Below are positions 17,801 through 26,773 of a stretch of 44,031 bases of DNA, piece by piece. The notes under the pieces are model-generated. The model saw nothing but the letters and a program-made list of their open reading frames with translations, was not told the origin of the DNA and made no database searches. This stretch comes from Candidatus Cloacimonadota bacterium (GTDB lineage Bacteria > Cloacimonadota > Cloacimonadia > Cloacimonadales > TCS61), in contig JASUTE010000012.1 in the NCBI GenBank assembly GCA_030445745.1, positions 1-44,031 of the forward strand, in the 5' to 3' direction. How positions within the stretch are numbered: position 1 is the stretch's first letter; the number at the start of each line of letters is the position of its first letter. Position numbers and translations under genes: made by a program.

Positions 17801-18178
17801 CCGAATAGATTCTATCTGATCCAATTTGGCAATAGCAGATTCGATCTGACGATTATCTGTTAAAGTTAAGCGGTAAACCAAACGAGGATAGAGCCCGTTT
17901 TTATTCCAATCTCTATCTACTACATCTGGGGTTACCTGTTGCATATCTTTAATTTGGAACTCTTTGGCCAAAATATCAAAATCTTGAATTCCTGTTTTTA
18001 CATAATTTTCTTGTTTAGTAAAATTGATAATGCCTTCTTTGTTTCCTACTGCTTCCATATTAAAACATACAAGAATCTTATTCTGATGATGTTTTTGAGC
18101 ATCGAACTGAAGATTTGCAGATATAAGCAGAGAAAAACTGAAAGTAAGCAATAATACTGCTATTATTAATCGCTTCAT
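14885..18178 (-). CDS. Secreted subtilisin with FG-GAP repeats and C-terminal sorting domain
   Basis: The 1097-aa protein has a signal peptide (1-21), a propeptide and an S8 protease domain with an intact triad: Asp175 in VDTG, His247 in HGTHVAG, Ser406 in GTSMASP, and oxyanion Asn340. A calcium-type loop GVDEDGNGKVDD interrupts the domain near residue 215. Residues about 620-1000 hold some eight FG-GAP/VCBS-type repeats (for example DLDGNGTKEIV, DLNGDGYKELI, DMDNNGTIDII), which should form a propeller. Residues about 1010-1097 are a FlgD-like sorting domain (NYPNPFNP ... MLMLK). It is probably exported and cell-surface bound or released. GGAGGAG precedes the ATG. Confidence 0.94.
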   Translation of the reverse strand: MKRLIIAVLLLTFSFSLLISANLQFDAQKHHQNKILVCFNMEAVGNKEGIINFTKQENYVKTGIQDFDILAKEFQIKDMQQVTPDVVDRDWNKNGLYPRLVYRLTLTDNRQIESAIAKLDQIESIRYAEFDQINRLTYIPNDPLFGSQWHHQNIMSEFAWDYSFGSNDVIVGIVDTGIKWNHPDLRDNIWVNQPELDAGMTINWENGTVSGGNGVDEDGNGKVDDVIGWDFYSNTNQSYQFYVANDHGTHVAGCVGAVGDNTLGVAGASMNVKLISSRHAPTSSNSSYISAGLSGIYYCVDSGADFINCSFGGGGSGNSYELAADYAIDHNSLIIAAAGNDNTNNAFTPQYPSDATNAVSVAATGPGDIRANFSNYGPPIDVAAPGVDIKSTIIAGNSYASYQGTSMASPIVAGVAALAKSLHPELSGAEMRQRLMDTCDYIDDINPGFEGMLGSGRVNSFQALMYDLIPNLTVEDYNLTELNGDGDSVPNPGEELELTIMLQNGYFTGGAWREADDVTATLNCDVPGVTIESGSETAEFGYIGQYGAVWNDSDPFIISTESSLSDLVIPFTLTISANPDDPNWPYETTREFDIELSLLHHGWPFVLGGSSSSSAVIINVDGEGDKEVVFADQLGNIHAVAPNGVDELPGFPVESGSSNISAALAAADLDDNGKMEIVAGTEGNEVLAIDYQGNILFQNDIGGQVRGNPMISDLDGNGTKEIVTFTLTGNIVSVLNADGSDYPGFPTTLSSATLASPALADLNGDGYKELITATVTGQIFALSVTDATNIEGWPVSIGMGSWNGPSVADIDGDTHPEVLVGTLQGKILILNHDGTTAIEKQVGGQVKTGIVCADVNNDESLEIAFANTNGEVYLLDSAGNELEGFPVDIGAATESTPVMADMDNNGTIDIILGDNSGYLHSIDMTGSETPGFPLYYDSALKTSPALGDVDNDGDLDIAVANLTSYLLVDYKNPTGEVRWPNFKYDAARTGNMGGAVGTNPVVTPNLTTNLGDNYPNPFNPVTNIYFSLKQSGNVQLEIFNLKGQLVKTLINSEMSKGGHTVTWQGKDKNDAQVASGIYLYRLTTDDYSASKKMLMLK

Positions 18179-18258
18179 TACTCCTCCTTAATTTTATCAA
18201 AATTCGGCTTTTTTATGAATTTTGTTAATTTTCACAATAATTTTAGCTTCTAAAAATA

Positions 18259-18264
18259 TGTCAA
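18259..18264 (-). promoter_or_regulatory. Candidate -35 box (TTGACA) for the subtilisin gene
   Basis: Minus-strand TTGACA lies 81 bases before the subtilisin ATG, inside a 170-base gap after the upstream gene's terminator. ATTATT follows at 17 bases as a possible -10. The leader of about 45 bases would be A/T rich. Confidence 0.42.
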
Positions 18265-18346
18265 CAAAAGGATTTGGAAAAACTGCGAACAGTAACAGAT
18301 AATGATTGGTAATAGAAATTGTAAATCGATAATTTTCTGATTTTGA

Positions 18347-18376
18347 TATATAAAAAGGGGCGCAAATTTGCGCCCC
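18347..18376 (-). terminator. Intrinsic terminator after the anchor-J/FN3 gene
   Basis: A perfect 20-base palindrome at 18357-18376 (GGGGCGCAA arms) forms a strong GC-rich hairpin and is followed on the minus strand by TTTTTATATA. It lies 57 bases downstream of the stop at 18434 and is the strongest terminator in the window. Confidence 0.9.
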
Positions 18377-18390
18377 TAACATCTGTTCAA

Positions 18391-18446
18391 CAGACTATTT
18401 CATCAGGACCTGTCCCATGAAATTACGTAAGTACTATTTCATCAGG
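18391..18446 (-). promoter_or_regulatory. Stop-codon-spanning hairpin in a cargo-gene 3' end
   Basis: On the minus strand, CCTGATGAAAT (18446-18436) faces ATTTCAT (18423-18417) and CAGG (18412-18409), giving an 11-bp stem with a four-base bulge and the loop AGTACTTACGTA. The TAG stop straddles stem and loop. A near-identical sequence follows the stop of the gene ending at 44013. A second partial copy (TCCTGATGAAATAGT) lies at 18407-18393, between this hairpin and the terminator. Function is unknown; an RNA element is inferred. Confidence 0.5.
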
Positions 18447-21289
18447 ATCATTTTTTCTGTGAGTGTTTTGTCTGCTGTTTGTAATTTATAGAAATAAACA
18501 CCACTTGTTACTGCATTTCCTTGTTCATCGGTACCATTCCATACTCTGGTAGTAATACCTTGATCAACAGTTTCATCTAGTAGTGTTTTAACCAGTTGGC
18601 CTCTTAGATTATATATCTTAATAGTGGCTTTTCCAGCTTTTTCCATATTAAGTTCTATTGTAGTTTCTGGGTTGAATGGATTAGGATAGTTGCGAACATA
18701 AGCGCTAGCTACAGGAACTGGATCTTCTTCGTTGCTAGAGTTTGCACCTTCTACGATGGCACGAATCATCAGATTACCAGTTTCAAGCAAGGCCCAGCCA
18801 CCATCATTGGTATAGGAGTATCCTGAACCACTTTCATCTAAACCTATAGCAGAAAGACCAGCCATTTCGAAAATACCCAGATAGAAACCACCTTCGGTGA
18901 TTTGTGCTGGAGAGTCGAAACCGATTGTATTCCAACCTGCCTGCAGTTGATCACCAGATACTGCCTGTTGTACTAATTGAGTACCAGGCATTCCATCTGC
19001 GCCATCATCATCCCAAACTCTCAATACTAACTGACCAGTATTAAGTTCATGTACAAATACTTTAGCATAAGTTACTGTTATTGTATCATCTTCATAATCT
19101 GGATTGAACTTCACTGCCATATTTTTTGCTACACCAACATTATAGCCAGATTCGCTAGTACCATCATCATGGAACAGTTCTACAGAAGTAGATGAAGGTA
19201 CAAAAGCAACCGCTTCATTGGAAAGATCTGATTCCAAATCACCATACATGGCAGTTACTACATAGTAGTTATATGCATCTTCTAGTGGTGTAGTATGAGT
19301 ATATTCTTCCACTAATCCAACTTCTTCTACCAGTTCATAAGGGCCACCACTTGTTTCAGAATGGTAGATCTTGTAGCTGGTGGGATCTTCACGCTCTTGC
19401 TGAGTTTGCATTTTAACAACTTTACCATCTGGTTGCTCTACCCAACCATGGATAACCCAGTTGTAATTGAAATCTGATGAATAGTCGGAGAAGTTGCCAC
19501 CAAGGGTTGTTGCCATCCATAATCCATTTACAGCTGGGCCTTGGTCAAAGCCAGCAGAATAACCTGCTCCGGTATTAGGATCAGCAGCATCAACCTGGTT
19601 GATCTGATAACCAATCCAGTAAGTTTGACCTGCCTCTAAAGTAACAGGTTCATCCAAAGTAATTTCTTTTAAGGTTTCAGGAGTTACAGAAGTAACGGGT
19701 TGAGTAGTAAGCAGAGTTCCCCCGCCTGCACCTGTCCAAATAGCTACTGTATACTCAGAAGTAGTAGAAGTGCCTGGCATGAATTCTACTGTAGTGATTT
19801 CGCCACCTACATAAGGTAAAATGTCGCCAGAACCGAATTTGCTAGCAACTTGCCATTCGCCTGGTTCGGTAAGGCCAAGAGAAGCATAGTATGTGCCATT
19901 ATCCCATTGTAGCCAACCTTCTTCGCCACCAATTGCAGGAGCGTCCCAAGTAATATTTACTTGATAATCTTCAGTTGCTTCGGCAGTAACATTTTCTGGT
20001 GGAGGACCAGCATAGAACATGTTATAAACACGTACATCATCGATGTACAAACCATCGCCTACACCACCATCATCATTATCATCTGTTTTCACTTCGAATT
20101 TAAGTTGAATATCTTGGCCTGCCCAGCTGGTAACTTCACAAGTACCATCTTGCCAGCCAAAGGTAGCCAGAGCATATTCCTGGTCGATAAGTGTCCATAC
20201 TTCTGCAACACCACCAGCATCGGGTCCCTGGAAATTGTAATGCAGTTGTGCCCAAGCATCTTCTTCAACGCCCTTGGCATATGCAAAATAGTAATCTTCC
20301 AAGGAATTATCGCCATCTCCATCAGAGTCTGGCATTGCACAATATACCCAATAATCCATATAAATTTCTGCAGAGTTAGGTAAGGTAACTACAGGAGAAA
20401 TCAGTCCATTCAGCAGATTTGGTTCTACAGAACAGTGAGCTGCTTGAGAGCCATTGTGAGCGTTATCTGAAGTAATTTCCCAGAAATCACCTGAAATTTC
20501 TCCGCCATAACCAGTAACCATTTGGTTGTCGCCAGCAGCGCCGTCACCATCAGATTCGAATGTACCGCTACTGGTATCAATAACAATATCATCTACTCTA
20601 AAGCCGAACATATTAGGATCATCTTCAGTAGAATAAGCAGGGTCAGAAGCAAAAGCAAAACGGATCATTACTTCTTGGCCAGCATAATCGGAAAGATCGA
20701 AAGTAGCTGGTGTCCAGTCTACCCAGTTAGTTGTACTTCCCCAACCAGGAACGCCAGGGCCTTCGCCGAATTCAAAACCAAAAGAATAGAAACTAGTTCC
20801 ATTGTAAGCTGGAGTACCTTCTATTACTGTCCAAGTTGTGCCACCATCGGTTGAAATACGAATATTAGCGCCATCCCATGCATCGTAAGGATCACTCACA
20901 CCTGGGTCTTCGCAATTCAGGCTGAACATAAAATTAAGTTCTGGTGCCGATGAGCTTAGAGTAATAGCTGGTGTATCCAGTACCAAATAACGATGGTTGG
21001 TATATCCACCCAGACCTTCATCACCCATCCACCAAGAGTTACCTTCATAGGCGCCTGTTGTCGATAAATGCCATTCTTCATTCCAATCTGTGGGTGAAGT
21101 TGCATCAACAGTTGTCCAATCTCCTATACCTTCTTCAAAACCTTCTTCGAACAGAATGTTCATGTCGCGATTCGCGCGTTGTGCTTTGAACAAGGGTTTA
21201 GATTGGTTTTCGGGAATAATAGGATTGCCGGCGGCAAATAAGCCGATAGCAACCACTAACACTAAAAAGCTTGTTAGTAACTTTTTCAT
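18434..21289 (-). CDS. Large secreted protein: anchor-J/MAM-like, FN3 and sorting domains
   Basis: The 951-aa protein has a signal peptide (1-20). Residues about 45-240 (FEEGFEEGIGDWTTVD ... ISTDGGTTWTVIEG) and 250-425 look like two choice-of-anchor-J/MAM-like jelly rolls. A fibronectin III-like region starts near 432 (PPPENVTAEATEDYQVNITW) and encloses another sandwich domain, and a further sandwich begins at SVELFHDDGTSESGYN. The last 85 residues (NYPNPFNPETTI ... KMILMK) form the sorting domain. It has no recognisable active site and is probably an adhesin or surface-binding protein. It is monocistronic: own promoter, own terminator. Confidence 0.9.
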   Translation of the reverse strand: MKKLLTSFLVLVVAIGLFAAGNPIIPENQSKPLFKAQRANRDMNILFEEGFEEGIGDWTTVDATSPTDWNEEWHLSTTGAYEGNSWWMGDEGLGGYTNHRYLVLDTPAITLSSSAPELNFMFSLNCEDPGVSDPYDAWDGANIRISTDGGTTWTVIEGTPAYNGTSFYSFGFEFGEGPGVPGWGSTTNWVDWTPATFDLSDYAGQEVMIRFAFASDPAYSTEDDPNMFGFRVDDIVIDTSSGTFESDGDGAAGDNQMVTGYGGEISGDFWEITSDNAHNGSQAAHCSVEPNLLNGLISPVVTLPNSAEIYMDYWVYCAMPDSDGDGDNSLEDYYFAYAKGVEEDAWAQLHYNFQGPDAGGVAEVWTLIDQEYALATFGWQDGTCEVTSWAGQDIQLKFEVKTDDNDDGGVGDGLYIDDVRVYNMFYAGPPPENVTAEATEDYQVNITWDAPAIGGEEGWLQWDNGTYYASLGLTEPGEWQVASKFGSGDILPYVGGEITTVEFMPGTSTTSEYTVAIWTGAGGGTLLTTQPVTSVTPETLKEITLDEPVTLEAGQTYWIGYQINQVDAADPNTGAGYSAGFDQGPAVNGLWMATTLGGNFSDYSSDFNYNWVIHGWVEQPDGKVVKMQTQQEREDPTSYKIYHSETSGGPYELVEEVGLVEEYTHTTPLEDAYNYYVVTAMYGDLESDLSNEAVAFVPSSTSVELFHDDGTSESGYNVGVAKNMAVKFNPDYEDDTITVTYAKVFVHELNTGQLVLRVWDDDGADGMPGTQLVQQAVSGDQLQAGWNTIGFDSPAQITEGGFYLGIFEMAGLSAIGLDESGSGYSYTNDGGWALLETGNLMIRAIVEGANSSNEEDPVPVASAYVRNYPNPFNPETTIELNMEKAGKATIKIYNLRGQLVKTLLDETVDQGITTRVWNGTDEQGNAVTSGVYFYKLQTADKTLTEKMILMK

Positions 21290-21341
21290 TTCCTTCCTCC
21301 TTTTTTTGTTCCGAAATGTCTCTTTTCTAAAAGCTTCCAGA

Positions 21342-21369
21342 AAATTAGTTTCACCTAGAAATTTGTCAA
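21342..21369 (-). promoter_or_regulatory. Sigma70-like promoter of the anchor-J/FN3 gene
   Basis: Minus-strand TTGACA (21369-21364) and TAATTT (21347-21342) are separated by 16 bases, the best -35/-10 pair in the window. A run of A lies immediately upstream as an UP-like tract. It precedes a 5' leader of about 45 bases ending in AAAGGAGG before the ATG at 21289. Confidence 0.55.
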
Positions 21370-21403
21370 TTTTTTTTTCTATTTTATAACTTTTATTAAT
21401 ATT

Positions 21404-22411
<1,008 letters not shown>

Positions 22412-23386
22412 TTACACTAAAATAGAATTATTAGCACTGCCGCTAATTTCTGTCAAGCTTTCTACAGCTTCTTGCACAGCATTTTCAGCGTAAATCATCC
22501 ATTTGCGCGGATCAAATCGTTTTTTATCTGGGAAATAATCATCATCGGAAACATTATCTGGTTTTACGATAGCATCTTTCTCTTTTTCCCAATATTTCTG
22601 AATAGCTGCTGCCATCTCCATCTGATAACGGGTGTCCTTATTAATTTTCACAACCCCATTTTTAATAGCTTCTATCTGTTGCTGAGCAGTGAGTCCAGAA
22701 GCACCATGCAAAACTATTCCCCGGCTAACACCATTTTTTTCTAACAATTCATCAATCTCTTTGATAAGATCGATTCTCAATTTTAAGCTAGCGCCTTTGG
22801 TAACACCATGGTTTGTGCCCACAGAGGCAGCAAACAGGTCAACATTGGTTTTTTTAACAAACTCCAAGGCTTCTTCGGGTTGAGTATAAAGCTGGGTATC
22901 GGAAACTATTTCGTCTTCGGCACCTTTGATGTAGCCAATTTCGCCCTCTACCAAAACATCGTGCTTATGAGCCACTTTCACCACTTCTGCTGAAATTCTT
23001 ACATTTTCTGCGAACTTTTCCTTAGAAGCATCTATCATAACTGAAGAAACCAGGTCATGTTCGATGCAGTAGACTATAAAATCGAAATAATTGGGAGTGG
23101 CGTGATCTATATGCAAGCCAACCCCACTGTTTTTGTACTGTTTTGCCAAAACTTTTATCATAGAAGATATCAGTTCTGCGCCTATCTTCATATCTTTAGA
23201 ACCACCGGCAGCGTATTTGCAAGCACCTGAACTCATTTGCAGCAAACCATCTGAACGTTTATTATCGTAGCCTGCCAGTAAACCACGAATTGTGCTATCG
23301 AAAACCACATTGGAAGCAATAATACCAAAACGTTCTTTTTTGGCTTTATTAAACATCTCTTTTAGCTTTTTACCATTATAAAACAT
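22412..23386 (-). CDS. fba: Class II fructose-bisphosphate aldolase
   Basis: This metal-dependent enzyme interconverts fructose-1,6-bisphosphate and two triose phosphates. Motifs in the 324-residue protein are LHIDHA (Asp94, His95), VEGEIG, VGTNHGV and LHGASG, covering the zinc ligands and phosphate site. It is close to the glycolytic/gluconeogenic family and not the tagatose type, although substrate cannot be proven. GGGAGGG eight bases upstream overlaps the stop region of the chaperone gene, so translation is coupled. Confidence 0.94.
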   Translation of the reverse strand: MFYNGKKLKEMFNKAKKERFGIIASNVVFDSTIRGLLAGYDNKRSDGLLQMSSGACKYAAGGSKDMKIGAELISSMIKVLAKQYKNSGVGLHIDHATPNYFDFIVYCIEHDLVSSVMIDASKEKFAENVRISAEVVKVAHKHDVLVEGEIGYIKGAEDEIVSDTQLYTQPEEALEFVKKTNVDLFAASVGTNHGVTKGASLKLRIDLIKEIDELLEKNGVSRGIVLHGASGLTAQQQIEAIKNGVVKINKDTRYQMEMAAAIQKYWEKEKDAIVKPDNVSDDDYFPDKKRFDPRKWMIYAENAVQEAVESLTEISGSANNSILV

Positions 23387-23397
23387 ATTCGCCCTCC

Positions 23398-25143
23398 CTA
23401 TTTGTTTTCTTCTTTTATCTTTTCTATAACATTATTTTTGCCTTCCAGCTCCTGAATCATATATTCTGCCGATTCGTTCAATTCGCCGTCCGGATAATCT
23501 TCTACTAAATTTTGGAAAATTTCTAAGGCTTCACCCTTTTGGTTTAGATCTTCTGCACAAACAAAGCCCTTCATAAATCTGGCTTTATAAGCATCAGTGG
23601 TTTCTGGATAGTATTTTATTATTTGGTCGTAAAAGTAGATTGCCTGCTGGAAATTATTACGTTTCTGAGAATCTTCAGCTTTTTTGAAATACTGTTCAGG
23701 TTCTAGTTTCACAATAAGTCGGTCGGGATATTTTTGCAAATTATATTTCAGTGCTAGCTCTTTTTGTTTTGCTTCAAATTTCTGTATTGCCAAATTGCGC
23801 AGCATAGTTCGCTTTACCTTAGTTTGAATCTCTTCAAATGGTTGAGGTACTGCTTGATTATCTTCTAATATTCTAAAGAAAACATACTGACCTTTAGAAT
23901 TTTGGAAAATCTCGCTCAGCTTGTGCGGTGCTGCCTCTTTAGAAGGTATTTCCCATATTTTGGCATTGTAAACTTTATCTTTCCCATAACCAGGAATAAT
24001 GTCATTAGCATAGATATTATCTATAACACCATTATTGGTGGTAAACTCTGTTTTCTCTTCTATAATTTTGTTGATAGCCAGAGTATCCACATTTCCAGTT
24101 CTTATTCCCAAAAAACCGTAGCCAAGTGCTTTTTTTACTTCTTTATAAACTTTTTGTGCGGTAGGTTTCTTTTTAAAAACAAAAGCTTGAATTGTACGAT
24201 TGGGTAGCGAGCTAAATTCCTCGATATTTTCTTCGTAATATTGTTTAACCGCTTCATCGGAAAGGTCTATCTCTTCTATTACCAAACGGTTATACATCGT
24301 TCTTAAAATAGTGGTTTTTTCTATTTGAGCTAATTCATCGTCCAAATTGGCTGCTGTAGGAAATCCCTTTTCCAATGCTTCCCAATAATATAATTTCATT
24401 TCCACTATTGTATCCACATAATCACGCAGCGCTTTAACTGAATCTAATCTTTGGAAGCGATTTGGATCTACCAGGGAGTAAGTTTCCACAAATTCTGGAA
24501 GTGAGTATTTTAAATCTTTTACGTTGCTATTAATTAGGGAAACATTTTTCAGTTTTTGGGGCTGTTGCAAATTAGCTAAAGCGGTAGAATCGATAACTGA
24601 ATAGTTAATTTGTACATTATATTTATCTTCCAAAGATTCCGAAACTTCATTTTCTATCTTTTGGCGGTTCTGATCTCTAAGGCGGCGCTGAATATCGGGT
24701 GCTGCTTCTTCCAAGGTTTGGGTAGCATACATCTTTTCATGCTCTTTGTAATACTCAAGCATCTCATCTTTAGAGAACTGCATTTTTTTATCCATCAAAT
24801 CTTTTTTGTATCTTTGAAAAAGAAATTTTGTTTTTTCCCACTTCACCCGCTTTTTTACTTCAGGGTCATCTGCCAAACCACGCTGGGTCGCTTCAGCAAA
24901 AAAAATTGCCTCTGTGCATAAATTATCCAATAACTTTTGCTTACCTTCGTTTGTTTCGTAGCGTTGACGGTAAAAAGAAGGTATCTTTTCCAATCTTTCA
25001 TTTAACATATCTTTGGTTATAGTGCCACCATCATATTCTGCAATAATTTCTTTTTCATCTACTTCAGAGGCCATTAATAAAGAAGATATTACCAAAATCA
25101 TCGTGAGAATTGACAAAGTTGCTTTAAGCGAAAGCTTTTTCAT
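23398..25143 (-). CDS. SurA/parvulin-like periplasmic chaperone with C-terminal TPR
   Basis: The 581-aa protein has a signal peptide (1-25), then a SurA/PrsA-type N-terminal domain (AEYDGGTITKDMLNERLEKI). A parvulin-like region around 370-410 (HKLSEIFQNSKGQYVFFRI) is poorly conserved, and the last 110 residues carry TPR-like repeats (AEDSQKRNNFQQAIYFYDQIIKYYP). It probably escorts outer-membrane proteins; isomerase activity is uncertain because the parvulin core is degenerate. It leads the unit with aldolase and GAPDH. Confidence 0.83.
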   Translation of the reverse strand: MKKLSLKATLSILTMILVISSLLMASEVDEKEIIAEYDGGTITKDMLNERLEKIPSFYRQRYETNEGKQKLLDNLCTEAIFFAEATQRGLADDPEVKKRVKWEKTKFLFQRYKKDLMDKKMQFSKDEMLEYYKEHEKMYATQTLEEAAPDIQRRLRDQNRQKIENEVSESLEDKYNVQINYSVIDSTALANLQQPQKLKNVSLINSNVKDLKYSLPEFVETYSLVDPNRFQRLDSVKALRDYVDTIVEMKLYYWEALEKGFPTAANLDDELAQIEKTTILRTMYNRLVIEEIDLSDEAVKQYYEENIEEFSSLPNRTIQAFVFKKKPTAQKVYKEVKKALGYGFLGIRTGNVDTLAINKIIEEKTEFTTNNGVIDNIYANDIIPGYGKDKVYNAKIWEIPSKEAAPHKLSEIFQNSKGQYVFFRILEDNQAVPQPFEEIQTKVKRTMLRNLAIQKFEAKQKELALKYNLQKYPDRLIVKLEPEQYFKKAEDSQKRNNFQQAIYFYDQIIKYYPETTDAYKARFMKGFVCAEDLNQKGEALEIFQNLVEDYPDGELNESAEYMIQELEGKNNVIEKIKEENK

Positions 25144-25189
25144 TTCTTTTCCTCCAGTTTAATCTATAATTTCAATCTTCAAAAAAAAA

Positions 25190-25209
25190 TTGACGATTTT
25201 AATAGTCAA
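25190..25209. promoter_or_regulatory. Divergent promoter region between SurA-like and EIIA genes
   Basis: The 125-base gap between divergent genes holds TTGACG on the plus strand (25190-25195) after a run of nine A, and TTGACT on the minus strand (25209-25204). Both are one mismatch from TTGACA and point away from each other. Only the -35-like parts are visible, so the call is tentative. Confidence 0.35.
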
Positions 25210-25268
25210 GTAAATAAATGTTCAAATTTATGATTCTTTTCAGCATATTCAGAGGAGCTTGAACTTAT

Positions 25269-25715
25269 ATGGAATTATTTTCAGCTAATTTGATAAAAAT
25301 AAACTATCCAGCAATAGATAAAAAAAGCTGTATAGACGAAATGGTGGAATTTCTTTACGAGCAAGGTGTAATAAATTCTACAGAGCAATTCCTGCAGGCA
25401 GTATGGCAAAGAGAAAATATCATGTCTACCGGTATTGGCCATCAGATTGCTATTCCTCATGCCCACAGCTCTGTAGTAAAAGAATTCAAAGCAGCTGTTT
25501 ATCTACTTGACAACCATATCGACTTCGATTCCATTGACGGCGAACCAGTAAAGCTGGTGATGATGTTGGCGGTACCAGAAAAATTTGAAACTACCTATAT
25601 GAAAACGTTAAGCAAGATCTCTAACTTTTTACGCACAGAAGATAAGAGAATAGCTTTGCTGGCAGCTCAAAGCAAAGAGGAAATTTTGGAAATTTTGGAA
25701 GGAATGAAAATATGA
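25269..25715 (+). CDS. PTS EIIA (fructose/nitrogen type) domain protein
   Basis: The 148-aa single-domain protein has the EIIA-2 fold signature GIGHQIAIPHAHS, with phosphorylated His64. In the family it accepts phosphate from HPr, either for sugar uptake or, as in PtsN, for regulation. There is no EIIB/EIIC gene nearby, which favours a regulatory role. Start is the ATG at 25269 with GAGGAG 11 bases upstream. Its stop overlaps the PorV-like gene (ATGA). Confidence 0.9.
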   Translation: MELFSANLIKINYPAIDKKSCIDEMVEFLYEQGVINSTEQFLQAVWQRENIMSTGIGHQIAIPHAHSSVVKEFKAAVYLLDNHIDFDSIDGEPVKLVMMLAVPEKFETTYMKTLSKISNFLRTEDKRIALLAAQSKEEILEILEGMKI

Positions 25716-26656
25716 AAAAAGCTTTGTTAATAATAGCAACCTTATTCTTATTAGGGAATTTAAAGGCTATAAACGAAAACGCTGGCACTAGTGGATTTTC
25801 GTTTTTTAAGGTAACCTATTCTGCTCGAGCTGCTGCTATGGCCAATGCCTATACTGGCTTAGCTGATCAAGAAGATGCTGTATTTTTCAATCCTGCCGGT
25901 CTTACCCAGATTTCCAAACCACAAGCAGGAGCCACCTATATGAGCTATTTCGATGGTGTAAACTGTGGCTCGCTGGTATATACTCAACCCTTACAAAATG
26001 AATTTTACATAGCTGCTTTTACTCAATTCCTTTCCGCCTCCGAAACAAAAACATTGGCAGATGCCAACGGCAATTATGCCGGCACCGATGGTAGCTTTGG
26101 TGTTTCAGAATTTTTGGCTGGCGCTTCTGTAAGCAAACATTTTAGCGATATGGTTAACGTTGGGTTAAGCGTAAAATTTTTACAGGAAACTCTCGATGAA
26201 CATTCCGCTTCAGCAGCAGCTATCGATATAGGAATCTTACATCAAACAACCAACCAAAACCTAAAAGTTGGTTTAGCTTTAAAAAATCTGGGCAAACAGC
26301 TCAGCTATTTCAGCAAAGAAGAATACCAAGAAAAATTGCCTCAAACCCTGCAAATAGGATTTAGCTATCATCCCGATCCTGCTCTGTTTCTTAATTTAGA
26401 CCTCTACAAGCCGCTGGAATATGATTTTTCTGCTTTAGTAGGTGCTGAATATAGACTGCATCAAATGTTTTGCCTACGTGCTGGTTATAAATCGAATGCC
26501 AAAGATTGGAAAACAGAAGGTGATTACAATTCATTTGCCGGATTTTCCATGGGATTCGGTTTGAATTGGCAAAACTATAATTTAGACTATTCTATAAACT
26601 CTTATGGCGATTTAGGATTTGTACATCAAATTTCCCTAAGATACAGTTTTAAATGA
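25712..26656 (+). CDS. PorV/PorQ-family outer-membrane protein
   Basis: The 314-aa protein has a signal peptide and the family core ARAAAMANAYTGLADQEDAVFFNPAGL, with strands to a terminal SLRYSFK. PorV-like barrels act as shuttles or attachment sites for type IX cargo in Bacteroidota. It is coupled to the EIIA gene by a four-base overlap, so the two are probably made together, an unexplained pairing. Confidence 0.88.
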   Translation: MKKALLIIATLFLLGNLKAINENAGTSGFSFFKVTYSARAAAMANAYTGLADQEDAVFFNPAGLTQISKPQAGATYMSYFDGVNCGSLVYTQPLQNEFYIAAFTQFLSASETKTLADANGNYAGTDGSFGVSEFLAGASVSKHFSDMVNVGLSVKFLQETLDEHSASAAAIDIGILHQTTNQNLKVGLALKNLGKQLSYFSKEEYQEKLPQTLQIGFSYHPDPALFLNLDLYKPLEYDFSALVGAEYRLHQMFCLRAGYKSNAKDWKTEGDYNSFAGFSMGFGLNWQNYNLDYSINSYGDLGFVHQISLRYSFK

Positions 26657-26773
26657 AATTAACCCTGCAGAAGAAATTCTGTCTCCACGCTTGTTGTTGC
26701 AACAAAAAGTTAGACAATTAATCGTTCTATATATTTTTTGTCAGAACTTAACATAGAATATTGGAAATAAATT

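Noticed and set aside
20089-20854. Plus- and minus-strand frames of 62-140 residues inside the anchor-J/FN3 gene
   Set aside because: They are shadow frames of a long, clearly coding gene.
26706-26724. Short palindrome TTGTTGCAACAA after the PorV-like gene
   Set aside because: The stem is short and A/T rich and is followed by A, not T. It could be a weak signal but I cannot support it.
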